A stretch of DNA of 30,755 bases, from the NCBI GenBank assembly GCA_008931825.1, contig QXVZ01011166.1, forward strand, positions 1 to 30,755, read 5' to 3'. The notes below the pieces were generated by a model. It saw nothing but the letters and a program-made list of their open reading frames with translations, was not told the origin of the DNA and searched no databases. Source of the DNA: Phallusia fumigata (taxonomy: Eukaryota > Chordata > Ascidiacea > Phlebobranchia > Ascidiidae). The translations under genes and the position numbers were made by a program. Position 1 is the first letter of the stretch, and each line of letters opens with the position of its first letter. This document shows, in pieces, positions 1-11,540 of the stretch.

Positions 1-1882
1 TAAATGTAAACAAAGGTTTGTTGTCGATATCACGTTCCCCACAAGGAAATCAGCTTTCGTTTTGAGCCTAATTTGTGCTACCCGGTGTATTTAAAACCTA
101 TTCTGAACAACGTTTCGTCCACTGGATGGCATAAATTATAAAAAAAAACTTGTCGTTTACCCGCTTAAAACGTCGCAAAATATTCGGTATTTTTTGCAAA
201 AGGACATATAATTTAACTTCAGTTTGCCTAGGAGATATTTTTCTGACCCATTTTGCATACCGTCCGGAAACTTTAGACTGCGAGTCGTTTTGAAACGCCT
301 TGATCTTCTCATCGTAAAGTGGAGTGCAGCTGTGCTACGATCGACATCTAGCTTTGTGTTACATTTTGTTTAACCAAGTTCGTAACTTGTGGCGTTAAAT
401 CATCCAAAATTCGTTGTTGCAGGTTTATCTTCATAGCTTTCGCTCATCGTTTTTTTGATATGAGCGAGCAGCGCCCAGCCACGTTTGTAAACAATATAGG
501 CGCCTGACTGAATTTATTTGGCGAAGACAGACAAAGCTTTTGGGCAAGGTACTTCCCGCTTTCACGCGTAAGTAAACCTGCTACGAGCGTATTCAGACTG
601 CCTTGACATTATCTTCAGGGTGTGCCTAAATTCACTTTACTATAACCTCTTCTGATCACGAAAAATACTGAATAAATGTTTCCTCCATGGGGTTGCATAA
701 TTTATCCAACCGGGGTGAAATGTAGCAAATACTGTTTTTTCGCCCACCAGAAGGATGGGCTTCCCTCAAACTAATGAAGTGGAATCGTTCCGAGTATAGA
801 CTCGCCAACATACAATTTAACAAAAATCTATCAATCACTATTATTTTACATATTGTTGGATTCTCTGGTTATGCTTTATTTACTGCTTTAACTCCATAAG
901 AACCATTTCCGATTTCAGCATTAAACCAGAAGAGTGCCAGGTGCCATCTGACATCGTTAGCCTGTTTAGATCCGATTTGGCACTGTTGGTTACGTTCGAC
1001 AAATTCAAAAAACTACCCAACAATACACGAAGACACCACACTAAGACTTTCACACAAAAAAAACGCCTGAACACCAGTTCACCTTCAATCGCATTCACAA
1101 TGGGAACTCAACTCCACAACATAGCGTTTTTAAATGTGGCTGTAAGCAGACAACCTAACCAAAACCTCACCAGCACTGAAAAAAGCAAGAAACCCATTAA
1201 CATCCCATCATACACGGCACCAAAAACTTACAGAAGCCCAAACACATTTCAATACGGCCAAAACACACATCATGAATAAAACAACACATAAATAACTACT
1301 TCACAAAACAGACAGTTCCAAACCTGCTCACCCTCTGCATTCACCTGAATATCATATACCCAGGGGGTCTTTAAGAGCAACAAACGAATCTGGGATAAAG
1401 TGGCTGTGGAACTTCTAAAAACGATTGGACATGTCAATACCATGCGCTCGCAATGATTCAGCTTTATACTCTGAATAGGCCAATGGTTCTGATGGGTGAA
1501 ACGTAACCAAAGTAAAAAATATATTTTGTGTTTCAAACCGGTTAAACAATTTTATTGGATACATTTAAAACCTACAATGGGAAACCACAGGTACAGGGAA
1601 TAAAAGCAAGCAAGGTTGCATCTAGTGCTCGTTTCAGTTCAGAACAGATGGATACAGTTTACACTTATCGAGTATTTTACAACTTTTCTAAATCGAACAA
1701 ACCCGTATGTCTGCAGTTTATATACCGACAAAAGCTTTTGCCCGGAAATCTTATTCCTGCCATCAAACAACAGGTCTTACCAGGGTTGCGCCCCATACAC
1801 AAATTTCACCGCTATTTATAAGCTAAAGGTAGAAAAATCGGGTCTCCACTTTTTATATGGCTGCAGTAAACAATTAACTTAC
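1..1882. other. No recognised gene; downstream flank of the minus-strand FUT8-like gene
   Basis: After the donor of FUT8-like exon 6 (minus strand, exon ends at 1883) the following FUT8 exons, which should carry the SWSAG-type region and the SH3 tail, were not found on the minus strand down to base 1. They may lie left of the window or be lost. Short open frames at 941-1279 (plus) and 1270-1536 (minus) show no family motif or convincing splice context. The 1270-1560 stretch reads as possibly degraded coding sequence but I could not assign it. Confidence 0.5.
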
Positions 1883-4351
1883 TTGTTGCGTGCCTCCTCC
1901 AGAACCCTTATATCATCAGTTGCCAGGTAAACAAGTCGCGCGACGTTACCACCTGTGACGTTGTCATGATGGTCGAACCATTTGTTAACATGAACCATGT
2001 ATTTTTCCAATGGTTGAAGATTGGATTCCTCTGCCAGCTTGTCCGTCCTCCGAATATGAACACTAAATTACAAAAGTTGTTCGCGAAGCCGCCTGTTTCT
2101 GTTTTGTTGTATATAACATTTATGCATGGCTTTTAAAACGTTTCCCTAAAGGCGTATCACTAATTTTGCTTAAGGCGCCTGTTGGGTAAAATCTCCACAC
2201 GGAATATTTCGGTAATCAAAGGGTTATCAAATGTTTCTTCAGTGGCGAAGCCTGTTGAACCGGAAGAAGGCCGTTTCTTGTGGGTTGCTTATTCACAACT
2301 TGCTAAAACTTGTTAAAAAGTTGTTGAAACGGTTACACTCCCTATATGCCATATGGGTGTATCTACAGTTTTTACCAGAGCTTGTTGTTTTGTTAAAAAC
2401 CTTGATGTTGTGATCCAATACATGACCGACATATTTTTGTCATAATTTGCGAAAAAAATATGTAAACACTGTGTTTAAGGATTTTAATACTAAGGTTAAA
2501 TAGAAATTCGCAAACGCTCACCCAACGATAGGATGCGAAAACTTCAACTCTTCTATTATGTTCTTCCAAACTTCAGAAAGTTTTGGCTGAGGTCGGGTAA
2601 TGTATGACATCAACTGACCGATCCACCAAATTTGAGGTTCACTGTACAAAGGAGGCAGCAGCTGGTTTAGGCTTTCAGGATACGTGTTGGGGGCAAACGA
2701 CGTAAACGGTGGAAACTAATTGACGACGGTAATTTTGACGACGCGATCCCCTTTTGTCGTTTCCACTTTTCCGTCACCTTTAAAAAATAATATTTACAAA
2801 GCTGTAACATACCTGTTGTCGCTTAGTTTTAACATAGAAGGGTATTGCTTCATTAAGCTTATAAGCATAGACCCTACTACAAAGTCATTGCAACGAAATA
2901 TTCATTTACAGTTCATTGCAGGAAAAGTAAATGTGTTTTAATATCGAGGGTAATAATATTGCTCCTACCTGCAATCTTTGGTACTTTATTGAATTCTTCC
3001 TCTGACTGGGTGCATGTTTCACTTAAAGGCAAGTAAGCTTTATTTATTGTCTTAACTGGATATGTCGTCAACTTCATATTTAACACAAGTGTTCTGTTGG
3101 TTCCAGTTGCCAGCAAGAAACAAATTCCAATGTGATGTAGTTGACATCCCAATCCACATCCATTAGCTTGTAGATTGCAAAGAAGCTTCCTAGCTTCTGC
3201 GCAGTTGCTTGGATTCTGCAGAGTAACTTTAATTCCATCACTTATTTTAACTGTGCGTTAAGTTATTAGGCAAATCGAGAACCAACAACTCATAGATTTA
3301 GAAACGAAATTCGGTAAACGCTCCAGCTTTATTTCCAAGCCGAACCAATGCATCTCAATTAAAGTTCTTCGACTTCGTAATTTCGTGCGCCCAGAATGAT
3401 TGTGTTTGCTGCTAACTTTTAAGCGTGTGTAATCCGACATAAACAAATTCATGCAAGTAACGATACGTAAGTATCACTAAATATTAGTGCTTCTTACCCA
3501 GTTTATCCTTTTAACCTACTTCATTTCATTATGTCTTAATTGTTATTTACCTGCAATTTACGCATCTTTTGCTGAACAAGCCCTCGTAGAGTTAAAAGAT
3601 CGGGTGGAAAAACATTATGTGGAGTTGTACTTGTAACTGTTTTTTGTGGATCTGTTTCAAGTGGTTTTGGTGGATCTGTTCCAAATGGTTTTGGTGGATC
3701 TGTTCCAAATGTATGTTGGTAAAAATTGTAAAATTTTTGTATTATTGTCCATTCTGTACTTCGTGTAATTGCTTGGTTAAAAAAGAATTGACTTTTAAAC
3801 GTGTAAATTGTCCCCTGATAGATGTAAAAACACAGTCCTTACGTTTTAAACCAGTAAGTCGTTTTCGAGTGGATCAAAGTGACCCCTTAATTTTGCCTGA
3901 AACTATGTTTTCGAAAGGACCAGTCAGTCTGGGCCTAACAACCGAGTTTGGACGTGTATACAGCTATTATTACGTCAAAATATAGAAAACTAGGGTGCAT
4001 ATGTCATGGACGCTCATCGTTATTATGTTTAGCACCGTCTTTGATTCAGTTTCCCAAAAATTCGAAGGCATTTCTAACGCCATGTTTTGCCATGTTTTGA
4101 CCAATCCGGTAACATTGTTTAAAATACTTACAGCTTTTCCAAGAAGAGGTTGCCTCGAATCTGAACAAAAAGTAACGTGTTTGCTTCGAAATATTCACAG
4201 GATACCTTATAACCAAATGAACTGACCTTATGTCAGAAGTAGTACATAACATAACTGCGCCACCAACAATGAACATGAAGAAAGCTAGCATTAAATGCCT
4301 TTGATCCTTAATTAACATTTTTCCACACATCGAAGAACTTTTGACGTCCAT
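1883..4351 (-). pseudogene. FUT8: FUT8-like alpha-1,6-fucosyltransferase, exons 1-6, with an in-frame stop in exon 5
   Basis: FUT8 enzymes add core fucose to the innermost GlcNAc of N-glycans in the Golgi. Exons read on the minus strand: 1 (4351-4227), cytoplasmic tail and signal anchor with the hydrophobic run HLMLAFFMFIVGGAVMLC; 2 (4160-4132); 3 (3699-3551), a stem with an 8-residue repeat ending LVQQKMRKLQ; 4 (3250-2969), containing GCQLHHIGICFLLATGTNRT and SETCT; 5 (2777-2522), ending RPQPKLSEVW...HPIVG; 6 (2062-1883), carrying HIRRTDK and YLATDD, the donor-binding and family signatures. Phases close at 1/2, 2/3, 4/5 and 5/6. Between 3 and 4 one exon of 3n+1 bases is unresolved. At 2718-2716 exon 5 has TAG where the plus-strand copy has CAG (Gln), so the reading frame is broken. 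This could be a pseudogene, a null allele or a base error. Other exons look conserved, so any loss is recent. The 3' exons are not in the window. Confidence 0.85.
3646..3711 (-). repeat. 24-bp coding tandem repeat (8-residue units) in the FUT8-like stem
   Basis: Units begin at 3646, 3670 and 3694 on the plus strand, the last one partial. Read on the minus strand they encode a Pro/Lys/Asp-rich 8-residue unit of the type TDPPKPFG. A period of 8 codons keeps the frame. The acceptor chosen for exon 3 (exon from 3699) falls within the last unit. The plus-strand paralogue has a different, Gln/Pro-rich stem at this position. Confidence 0.75.
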
Positions 4352-7300
4352 TTTAGTGCATCAGTCTTCAAGTTGACTTTTTTAATCTTTATGATCGTTA
4401 TAACTTGCAAATCATATCCAGGAACATATACAGTTAGGAAATCACCTACAACGAAGTACCTGCACGTAAAAGTGTCAAGTCAAGAGCATATTTCACCCAT
4501 AAACACGTATGTTACGATTGGTTTCTGCAAAAGTACCTGCTCTGCCGATCAGTAACAACACACATAAACTTATTGTACAAAACTCTATATTTTTTTCATG
4601 TTCGGCTTGAAACCAACCACATACCCTCAACAAACAGCAAAGCTTGGATTAACTTGTTTTTCTACCTGGTTCTGAGAGTGCCTGAAAATAGGTATTTTGA
4701 GTTGTTGACACTTTTCGAATTCTAATTAATGTTTTCAGTTCATGTTTAAGTGATTAGTTATGCAAAAAATACTTTTAAACATCAGATTTATATGCTGAAG
4801 TCCAGCTAATCCTGATGCACGTCTAAATCCAATTGCGAAGAAACTAACTGCTGGTAAAGTTTTGAATAAGCTTGCCTTTATCACAACAGAAAGTTTAAGC
4901 AGCATTGTTTCAAACCCTTTGAAGTCGTACAATGGTGCATTTGGATTTCCTTTGTTGGAGTATCTTCTGGAAGATTCTATATTTCGATGCCTTGCAATGT
5001 TACACGTCTTTTCGGTTCGGTACAGTACATGACGTATTAATCATTTACCAGTAATAACAGGAACTTGACAAAATACGACGTGAAAAAGCTGTCGGTGATT
5101 TAATACCTTCCCTACTTAGGAAATGACGTTTATTTAATACAGCTAGCATAACAAGTAGTCACTTCATTCTTGAAAGTAGAGGCGGCGCCTCGCACTAACC
5201 AATTCTGTGCACCAAATCGTATTATTGGTGTTTTCAAAGAGCTTTGTGTTCCAAGATACAGAGATATCGTGCACGGGTTAGCTACTTTCCAGCTATGGAA
5301 TTTTTTGCAGCTTAACGTGGATGCAAATCTCGAATCCAAATGCATAAACAACATTTATCGGAACGCATGCTAACACATTATCTAGGAGGGAGCAACAGTA
5401 CATTCCACTGAAAGGTCCAAAAGTCTACACAAAGCTTTGCAACTACATGTTCGCTGTAGGCACCATTCGGCCGAAGGCTACGTCTCAGACAAAACAAGGC
5501 AGTAAAGCATCGACTCAAAGATGACTTTTGGTCAACTAATACAGGAAATGAACAAGCAGACTGAATTGAAAGACATTCAATGTAGGAGGGTAATCGATGA
5601 TTTCAAAGGCGTTTGTTTTTCCGTTATAAAGTTATAGTTCATCCATGCTACTTGAAACGCACAATTGTGGCTTGTTATTAAACTATGCAGCACCGGTTGC
5701 AGTGTGTTTGGTCAATATAGATGACATCTCTTAACCCGTGTGTTACGCAGCTTCACTTTTTTTTCAATGTACACTTGGGTGCAATGTGCCTTTTCTGGTC
5801 GCTGTTAGATCAAGAACAGTCGACTGCAATCGCATTAATACAGTGGTTCTTAAATTTTTTGAAATTATTTGCATAACTGACCCATGCAATCACGAAGATT
5901 TAAATCTAACTTCACTCAAATTCAAATTCGTCGATTCGAGAACAAAGATGTAATTACAATACTGAAAACTACACGGAAATACATAGCGCACTTCACTGTA
6001 TTTTGGGTGACTAGTTGATTAATTAGTGTCGTACGAGAGAAGATGTATGTATGTTTCGAATAATTTCTGTCATTTATAGACTAAGTAAAATGTGTTTTTA
6101 AACATGACAATTGGTTACCTTGCAACATGCAGCAATGTTGGTAATTTCACCTGGACAAGTGATACATAAGGGCTGCTTCCGTGTGTCCGAATCTAATTAA
6201 ACCGAGGCAAATTTGTTCTAGCTTCTACTTTGCTGCACTTAATTGCATGGAGCCTTGTCTCAACATATTTTTGTGTATTTTAGTATGGCAGATCGTTTTG
6301 CTTTATAAACTGGTGTTCGACATTTTATGTACCTATTTAGTATCCAGTAAGTTGAGCGCTGCTGTATGCAAAATCTGTATAAAAAACTATTTAAATTATT
6401 TCAATGAACCAAAAAATTATACGTTAACCTTAATCCATGCAAAAAATGAAAATTTTGTTCATTTCAAAGTGTGTATCAATTGTAGACTAGCTAGTGTATT
6501 GCAGGTTTCATGGTGTTCTGCCTAATCCCCAAACGTCCTTTATCGCATCGTGTCGTCGGCTTTTCTCTCTCGCGAGAACTGTGCTGGAAAAGACGCAGCC
6601 GTAACAACTTTGTCGGCAGGTTTTTTAAAAATCGGTGTTATCAAGTGTTTGCCAACTTTCTCCTTTCTTGTCACTTGATGGCTTAGAAGAGCGCTCACCA
6701 CTTAAAATATGAAGTATACGTACAACCATATTACTTGACAAGAAGGGCTATAAAAAGTCGCACTTTGGTCAACACAGCGCACCAACGCACAAGCGGCATC
6801 GCCGCGGTTGATTAAATTTGGAAAAAGTCGATTCCCTTCAGACCATGCAGTCTTGTCCACATTTTTGTTGTTGCGTGTTCTTGTTATCATTTTTGTTTAA
6901 CACAAATATCGACAGCATGGTTTTGATTGCCAACAAAGACGCAATTCCAAAGAGTTTTGATTTGCCAGGGCAATATAGTTATCCCATTTCTGTTCACCTT
7001 TAGCAAAGCAAGGTAGCCTACCATTAAATCCATTTCGTGCATGCGTTGGCAATAATTATGCACTTATATTGTAACAAATAAAACCCAACTCATTGCCTGC
7101 TTGAGCAGTTTCCCAGCAAATATACAAAAGTGATAAATCTGTAAAAATAATGCAGGATAATACATAATGCCTTGTGTTTGTACCGTTGATCTAGAACAAA
7201 CCAAAAAAAACAAATCGCTAAATTAAACAATGCCAAAACTTACAAGGAAATGACTTTCGAAACTAGACATAGAAAACTGGAAACCGCACAAAACAGATGA

Positions 7301-7401
7301 GGTACAGTATTTCCCTTGAGTGCGCTGGCAGGGTCGCTTTGCACCAGACGTATGTGGATCACTTATCGTACACTACGTTAGATAGAAGGAAGACGTTTTA
7401 A
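4352..7401. other. Spacer between the divergent FUT8-like genes; no gene recognised
   Basis: This stretch separates the two start codons of the head-to-head FUT8-like pair and should contain both promoters. Several short open frames occur on both strands (4735-4932, 5130-5373, 5738-5953, 6181-6525, 6702-7003). None shows a family motif, conserved cysteine pattern or a phase-compatible exon chain. The frame at 5170-5373 reads like protein but has no neighbour exon I could join. Confidence 0.5.
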
Positions 7402-8930
7402 ATGCACATGCAAAGAAGGATAGTTTGGATTTTTGCATTTTTGGTTGTCGGGGCATTATTGTTTTTGATATGTTTGGATGAAAGGTAACTATTGCTACTT
7501 AAAACTTACCAACAGTCAAATTTTGCACATAAGTTTTACCATGACAAACTAATTTAAAGCCGTATTTTTAAAGTAACACGTTCAAAATGTTGTTTAGGTT
7601 GGCTGGATTAAACGATTGGATTTCGACTGGTGGTAGGTATTTGTGACACAAATAATGCCTTGTAAAACTTTGAGTAAATTACTTTAAAGTCAGTGGCAAT
7701 GTATCATCTATTGTAGCAACTCAACAACAACCAATAACAGCAGAACAGCAGCCGATACCAGTTGAACAACATTCGATAATAGTTGAACGAAAGCCAAAAC
7801 TTATTGAACAACAGTCGACAATACATCCTCAAAATCTGGTAACTCTACACAAAATAGTTCAGGAAAAGATTAAAAAACTACAGGTATGTTCACTAAACCT
7901 CAAAACGTATTGTTACTTTTGAATAATGATGCCACAGATTTATCATTTTATCAATTATTGGGCATTTGAAAACGTATTCTACACAAAAAGTGTAAAATTT
8001 TATATTTTGTATATTGCGGTATATTAAACTACTGCTGCACAACGAATAATTGCTATACACCTATTTTTTTGTTACAAAGTCGAAAATTTGAAATGCATTG
8101 GCTGGGCTTGTAAATAAAGCTGGTCCTCATACAGAATTTCCTTTCTAAAACTATGAGTTGGCAGTTCTTGGTTGACCTCATAGTTAGACAATTATCATAA
8201 ACAGTTAAAATAAGTGATAGAATTAAAGTTACTCTGCAGAATCCAAACCATTGCGCAGAAGCTAGGAAGCTTCTTTGCAATCTACAAGCTAATGGATGTG
8301 GATTGGGATGTCAACTACATCACATTGGAATTTGTTTCTTGCTGGCAACTGGAACCAACAGAACACTTGTGTTAAACATGAAGTTGACGACCTTTCCGAT
8401 TAAAGAAATAAATGAAGCTTACATGCCCTTAAGCGAAACATGCACGCAATGGTCAGAGAAAGAATTCCATAAAGTTCCAAAAATTGCAGGTAGGAGTAAT
8501 GATAAAACCGCTAGTATTAAAACACTTTTAGGGTTACATTTCCTGTAATTTGCGTGATTTGGGTAAAATGTATTTGTAATAGTGTCTTAGCTTATGGCTG
8601 AGTAGAAACACAACCCTTTCCGTATTTTAACAGTAAGCGACAACGAGCATGCTTTTTCATCATAATTTTCAAAGGTGACGGAAAAATGGAAACGACCAAA
8701 GAGGATCGCATCGTCAAAATTACCGTCGTCAATCAGTTTCCACCGTTTACGTCGTTTGCCCCCAACACGTATCCTGAAAGCCTAAAACAGCTGCTGCCTC
8801 CTTTGTACAGTGAACCTCAAATTTGGTGGATCGGTCAGTTGATGTCATACATTATTCGACCTCAGCCAAAACTTTCTGAAGTTTTAAAAAATATATCAGC
8901 AGAGTTAAAGTTTCTGCATCCTATCGTTGG
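7402..8930 (+). CDS. FUT8: FUT8-like alpha-1,6-fucosyltransferase, N-terminal five exons (partial)
   Basis: Exons: 1 (7402-7484), a type II signal anchor with Arg-Arg then IVWIFAFLVVGALLFLICL; 2 (7598-7632); 3 (7717-7883), a Gln/Glu-rich stem ending LHKIVQEKIKKLQ; 4 (8205-8489), with NPNHCAEARKLLC, GCGLGCQLHH and SETCTQW; 5 (8675-8930), with WWIGQLMSYIIRPQPK and HPIVG before a GTGAGC donor. Phases 2, 1, 1 and 2 close at 1/2, 2/3, 4/5 and into exon 6. Exon 3 ends in phase 0 while exon 4 needs phase 1, so one short exon between 7884 and 8204 is unresolved; its homologue is also unresolved in the minus copy. Exon 5 is open here, with CAG where the minus copy has TAG. The exon with the HxRRTDK signature is absent before the n at 9060 and also from 9061-10171, so the enzyme cannot be completed from this window. 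The start is the first ATG ahead of the anchor. The family call is firm; completeness is not. Confidence 0.85.
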
Positions 8931-10171
8931 GTGAGCGTTTGCAAAGTTATTTGCTTTATATTTTGAGTTTTGTATTGAACAGGCAAGTTTTTAACCAAAC
9001 AGCAAGCTTAGGAAAAGCAATGGGAAAAACGTGTACATACAACCATATGCCATGTAGACNATACCGTATACCAGGGTGTTTTTCTTGGCGACCGCTTCAC
9101 AGGTTTTATTGTATTATACCCACTTCGTTTTAACTACTTCGTCGCCTGTATACACATGCACTTCTTGCTAAAAGTGTTCAATTTTTAATGTTGTGCTTGG
9201 TGCTGGTTTTCAAGGAAATTTGATTGTGTCTCATTTAATTATGCCATAACATTAACATTATAGATATATATTAACCTGAAATATTAAATAATTTTGCTAA
9301 TGGCCGATATTAGTGACTGCTTAAGTTAATACGTGTAGAATTTAGAGTCATGTGGGGTTTATATCGCAACCCCACCTTTAAAGAAGATCAGCAAAAAGGA
9401 AATCACTAAAGGTATTATGCCATGGTAATTCGAAAAATCTGCTTCGACAGTGTGTAAATTTTTTTGCTGTTTTTAAACGTTTCTTGCCTGCGACTTTTAT
9501 AAAAAAATACCAAACGTAATTTCTATTTGTGGTTGTACGAAAATAAAATGCCGTAATGCGATGTGAAATATAATTTAATTCGTTTATGACATGCAAATGC
9601 TAGGCACTTAATACGTGAGTATGTTTACAAATGATTTACAATCTAATCGATTTACGACAATAAAAGTAAATTGACACACAACTAAAGTATATAGATCTTG
9701 TTTTCACAATGCTGTCAATGATCTGAGAAAACACCAAGTAGCGCCGACATTCCTGAACTTCACGTGTCAGCTACGAAGAAGTCTGTGATAAAAATAATGT
9801 TATATTTGTATTTAATTAGGTCCAAGACTTAAATGAGCCTAAACATGACTTACTTCTAATGTCTTCCGTTGACTGCTCTGCTCCTAAATGAAAGGCAACA
9901 TAAACGCATTAAACAAATTATCTAGTTAGTGTGAAAAGGTAAAGGCACCAAGAGCGTATCAGAGAGAAATTTAAGTAAACCGTTTTACAGTTGAGGGTAA
10001 AAGTATAAAACAGATATTTGTATGAAAACCCGTTGGAAGACAGTCATCTTATACTAAAACTATTTGAGTCTCTATTTGGAGGCGTAGAAGTTTAATAATT
10101 AGTACACATAGGCAACACCAATTAGTTTTAATTTGTGCTTAACCAACATGGTGATGAACTTTCTCACCAAG
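8931..10171. other. Gap-containing stretch where the FUT8-like catalytic exons would be expected
   Basis: A single n at 9060 interrupts the sequence 130 bp after exon 5. In the minus copy the corresponding intron is about 460 bp and leads to the HIRRTDK exon. No such exon, and no later FUT8 exon, was found on the plus strand before the SH3-like exon at 10172. Unlike the other n positions, I see no sequence overlap across this one, so it may hide missing sequence. Confidence 0.55.
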
Positions 10172-10320
10172 TGAAATAAATTCCACTCAACTTAAATTCA
10201 ATAAGCTGGGAAGCCATTATGACAGTGTAAGTTCTGCACGCAACTGGATTAAGATAAGGCAAACAGGTAAGTGCAATTATTTTCCTGTATGTGGTTTTAC
10301 AACCCCATATAGGCCTGTAA
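10172..10320 (+). CDS. FUT8: FUT8-like C-terminal SH3-region exon plus a tiny terminal exon (first copy)
   Basis: An acceptor (ending CACCAAG) opens an exon at 10172-10266 reading EINSTQLKFNKLGSHYDS then VSSARNWIKIRQTG. It aligns with the C-terminal SH3 region of FUT8, where an acidic-Glu-Ile start leads to a G-x-H-aromatic-D motif and a basic R-x-TGL end. A 46-bp intron (GTAAGT...ATATAG) leads to 10313-10320, which adds Leu and a TAA stop. The usual Tyr-Pro-Ser continuation of FUT8 is therefore missing, and the protein would end right after TGL. Exon phases (2 in, 1 out) are compatible. The intervening catalytic exons are not in the window, so linkage to the gene at 7402 is inferred from strand and order. 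The stop lies 81 bp from the convergent stop of the CUB gene. Confidence 0.6.
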
Positions 10321-10401
10321 CCAGAAACTAGTTCGTATAGTAGCTGTTTGTCAAACGTTTTAAAACCAAAAAATCTTACGTCAAACTTATGTAGTATATA
10401 G

Positions 10402-11134
10402 TCATAAACAAACTGCACAACAAATATTTCTCATTTGGTGTACATAAAAATTACCTGTCGAAATATCAACGGAAAATCCAGGTCTGGTAACTTCAGGGTC
10501 AGAAATCAAGACCATTCTAAAACTTTTCCCAGTTGTTTTAAATTGAAACGGTTTTCGTCTGCCACTTTCCATCAGAGACGGAGAAGAAACGTCGTAGGAA
10601 TTTACCTTTGAAAGAAGTACTGATTAATGGGTAAAGTCATTTAAAACCTAATCTGGGCTGAGTGAGGTTGTCAGACCTGTTTCTAAACGGTCAATTTTAT
10701 TTGTCGAAATATCGAAATATTTTTTTGGCATTCGTACGTTCTAAAACATCCTGAAATATAATCCCTACAATTAAGACAGTACAGTAAATATACGAACACA
10801 AAAAAATTAGTATTCGTCATGCAGTCTTTGAACTAAGTTCAATACTTTGAACAGAGTGGTCTTGTAACACATAATAAACAAAAACAAAAAAAAAACCCTT
10901 ACTTGTTGGTGACAAGCCCTGTTTAATGTATTAAAAATCAGCAACTTACATAAACGTAATCAAAGTTGTGTTCGACGTCGAACGTTGTGAACGTAAAGGA
11001 AAAGGTAGTTAGTTGCTTTCCAACAAACTTCCAAACGCACAAAGTGTTTTGGTCGTAGTTACCCGGGTGGTGTGGCGAAGTAACTTTCGTAGGCAAACTC
11101 TCGATGTAAGTTGTTCCACAAAAACTTGGATTAA
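10402..11134 (-). CDS. Single-CUB-domain protein, first copy (5' exon missing)
   Basis: Exons on the minus strand: 11134-10950, 10605-10455 and 10412-10402. The first encodes NPSFCGTTYIESLP, then SPHHPGNYDQNTLCVWKF and FDVEHNFDYVY, the classic first half of a CUB domain (Cys, SPxxPxxY, CxW, DYV). The second ends FRMVLISDPEVTRPGFSVDI, the second half with the conserved GF. Phases are 1 in, 0, then 1. The third exon adds three residues and a TGA after a 42-bp intron. CUB domains are extracellular binding modules, so a signal-peptide exon upstream is expected but was not identified. The cysteine pair of the second half of classic CUB domains is not obvious. Ligand and function are unknown. Nearly identical to the copy at 11771-12495. 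Confidence 0.7.
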
Positions 11135-11540
11135 CTGAAACGTGTGAAAAAGCGTTTCAAACGTACATCCGCTTTTTATATCTTAAATATGTACCATAAG
11201 AAAGTTGCAAAACGTAGAGAGTATTATAAAAAAAACTAATAAAGAAATATATGAAACTGCTATAGAGCCACGCAGAACAGGTTTAAAGGGAATTTTAGCA
11301 GCACAAAATATCCTTAAATTTGAAAGACTTTGACAATGTTGTCCGTTAGTTTTCTTCGCCAGTCTAAATTGTGGGCAACGTTTCTTGTACACATTGATCA
11401 AGCCTTATTAACATTGTTTACAATATACGCCAGGCATTTCCGCCTGCTTGAGGATTCGAACCTGCAACAGCAGATTTTCCTCGACTTGATTTGAATTAGT
11501 TCTAACCTTGAAGTATGTTTAACCATGATCAAATTGTNAG

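Larger units (their letters stand above)
10170..11537. repeat. Contig-end duplication, copy A of 11539-12918
   Basis: About 1.37 kb is repeated directly on the other side of the n at 11538, beginning with the same acceptor and FUT8-like exon and ending at the same CAAATTGT. The copies differ by scattered substitutions and small indels; for example, copy A lacks four bases of the AGTAGCC run found at 12583-12589. The pattern of a contig end, n, then a repeat of that end fits two overlapping, probably allelic contigs placed side by side. Confidence 0.8.

Noticed and set aside
1270..1560. Possible degraded coding sequence on the minus strand downstream of the FUT8-like exons
   Set aside because: It does not match the missing FUT8 exons, contains stops in the best-looking frame and could not be tied to a family.
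5130..5373. Protein-like open frames on both strands between the FUT8-like genes
   Set aside because: No recognisable domain, no phase-compatible neighbouring exon and no support for either strand.
11440..11480. tRNA B-box-like GGTTCGAATCC on the minus strand (also near 12820 and 14398)
   Set aside because: The T stem pairs at only three of five positions and no A box or cloverleaf could be built. At most it is a SINE relic, and the three copies are the same locus on overlapping contigs.
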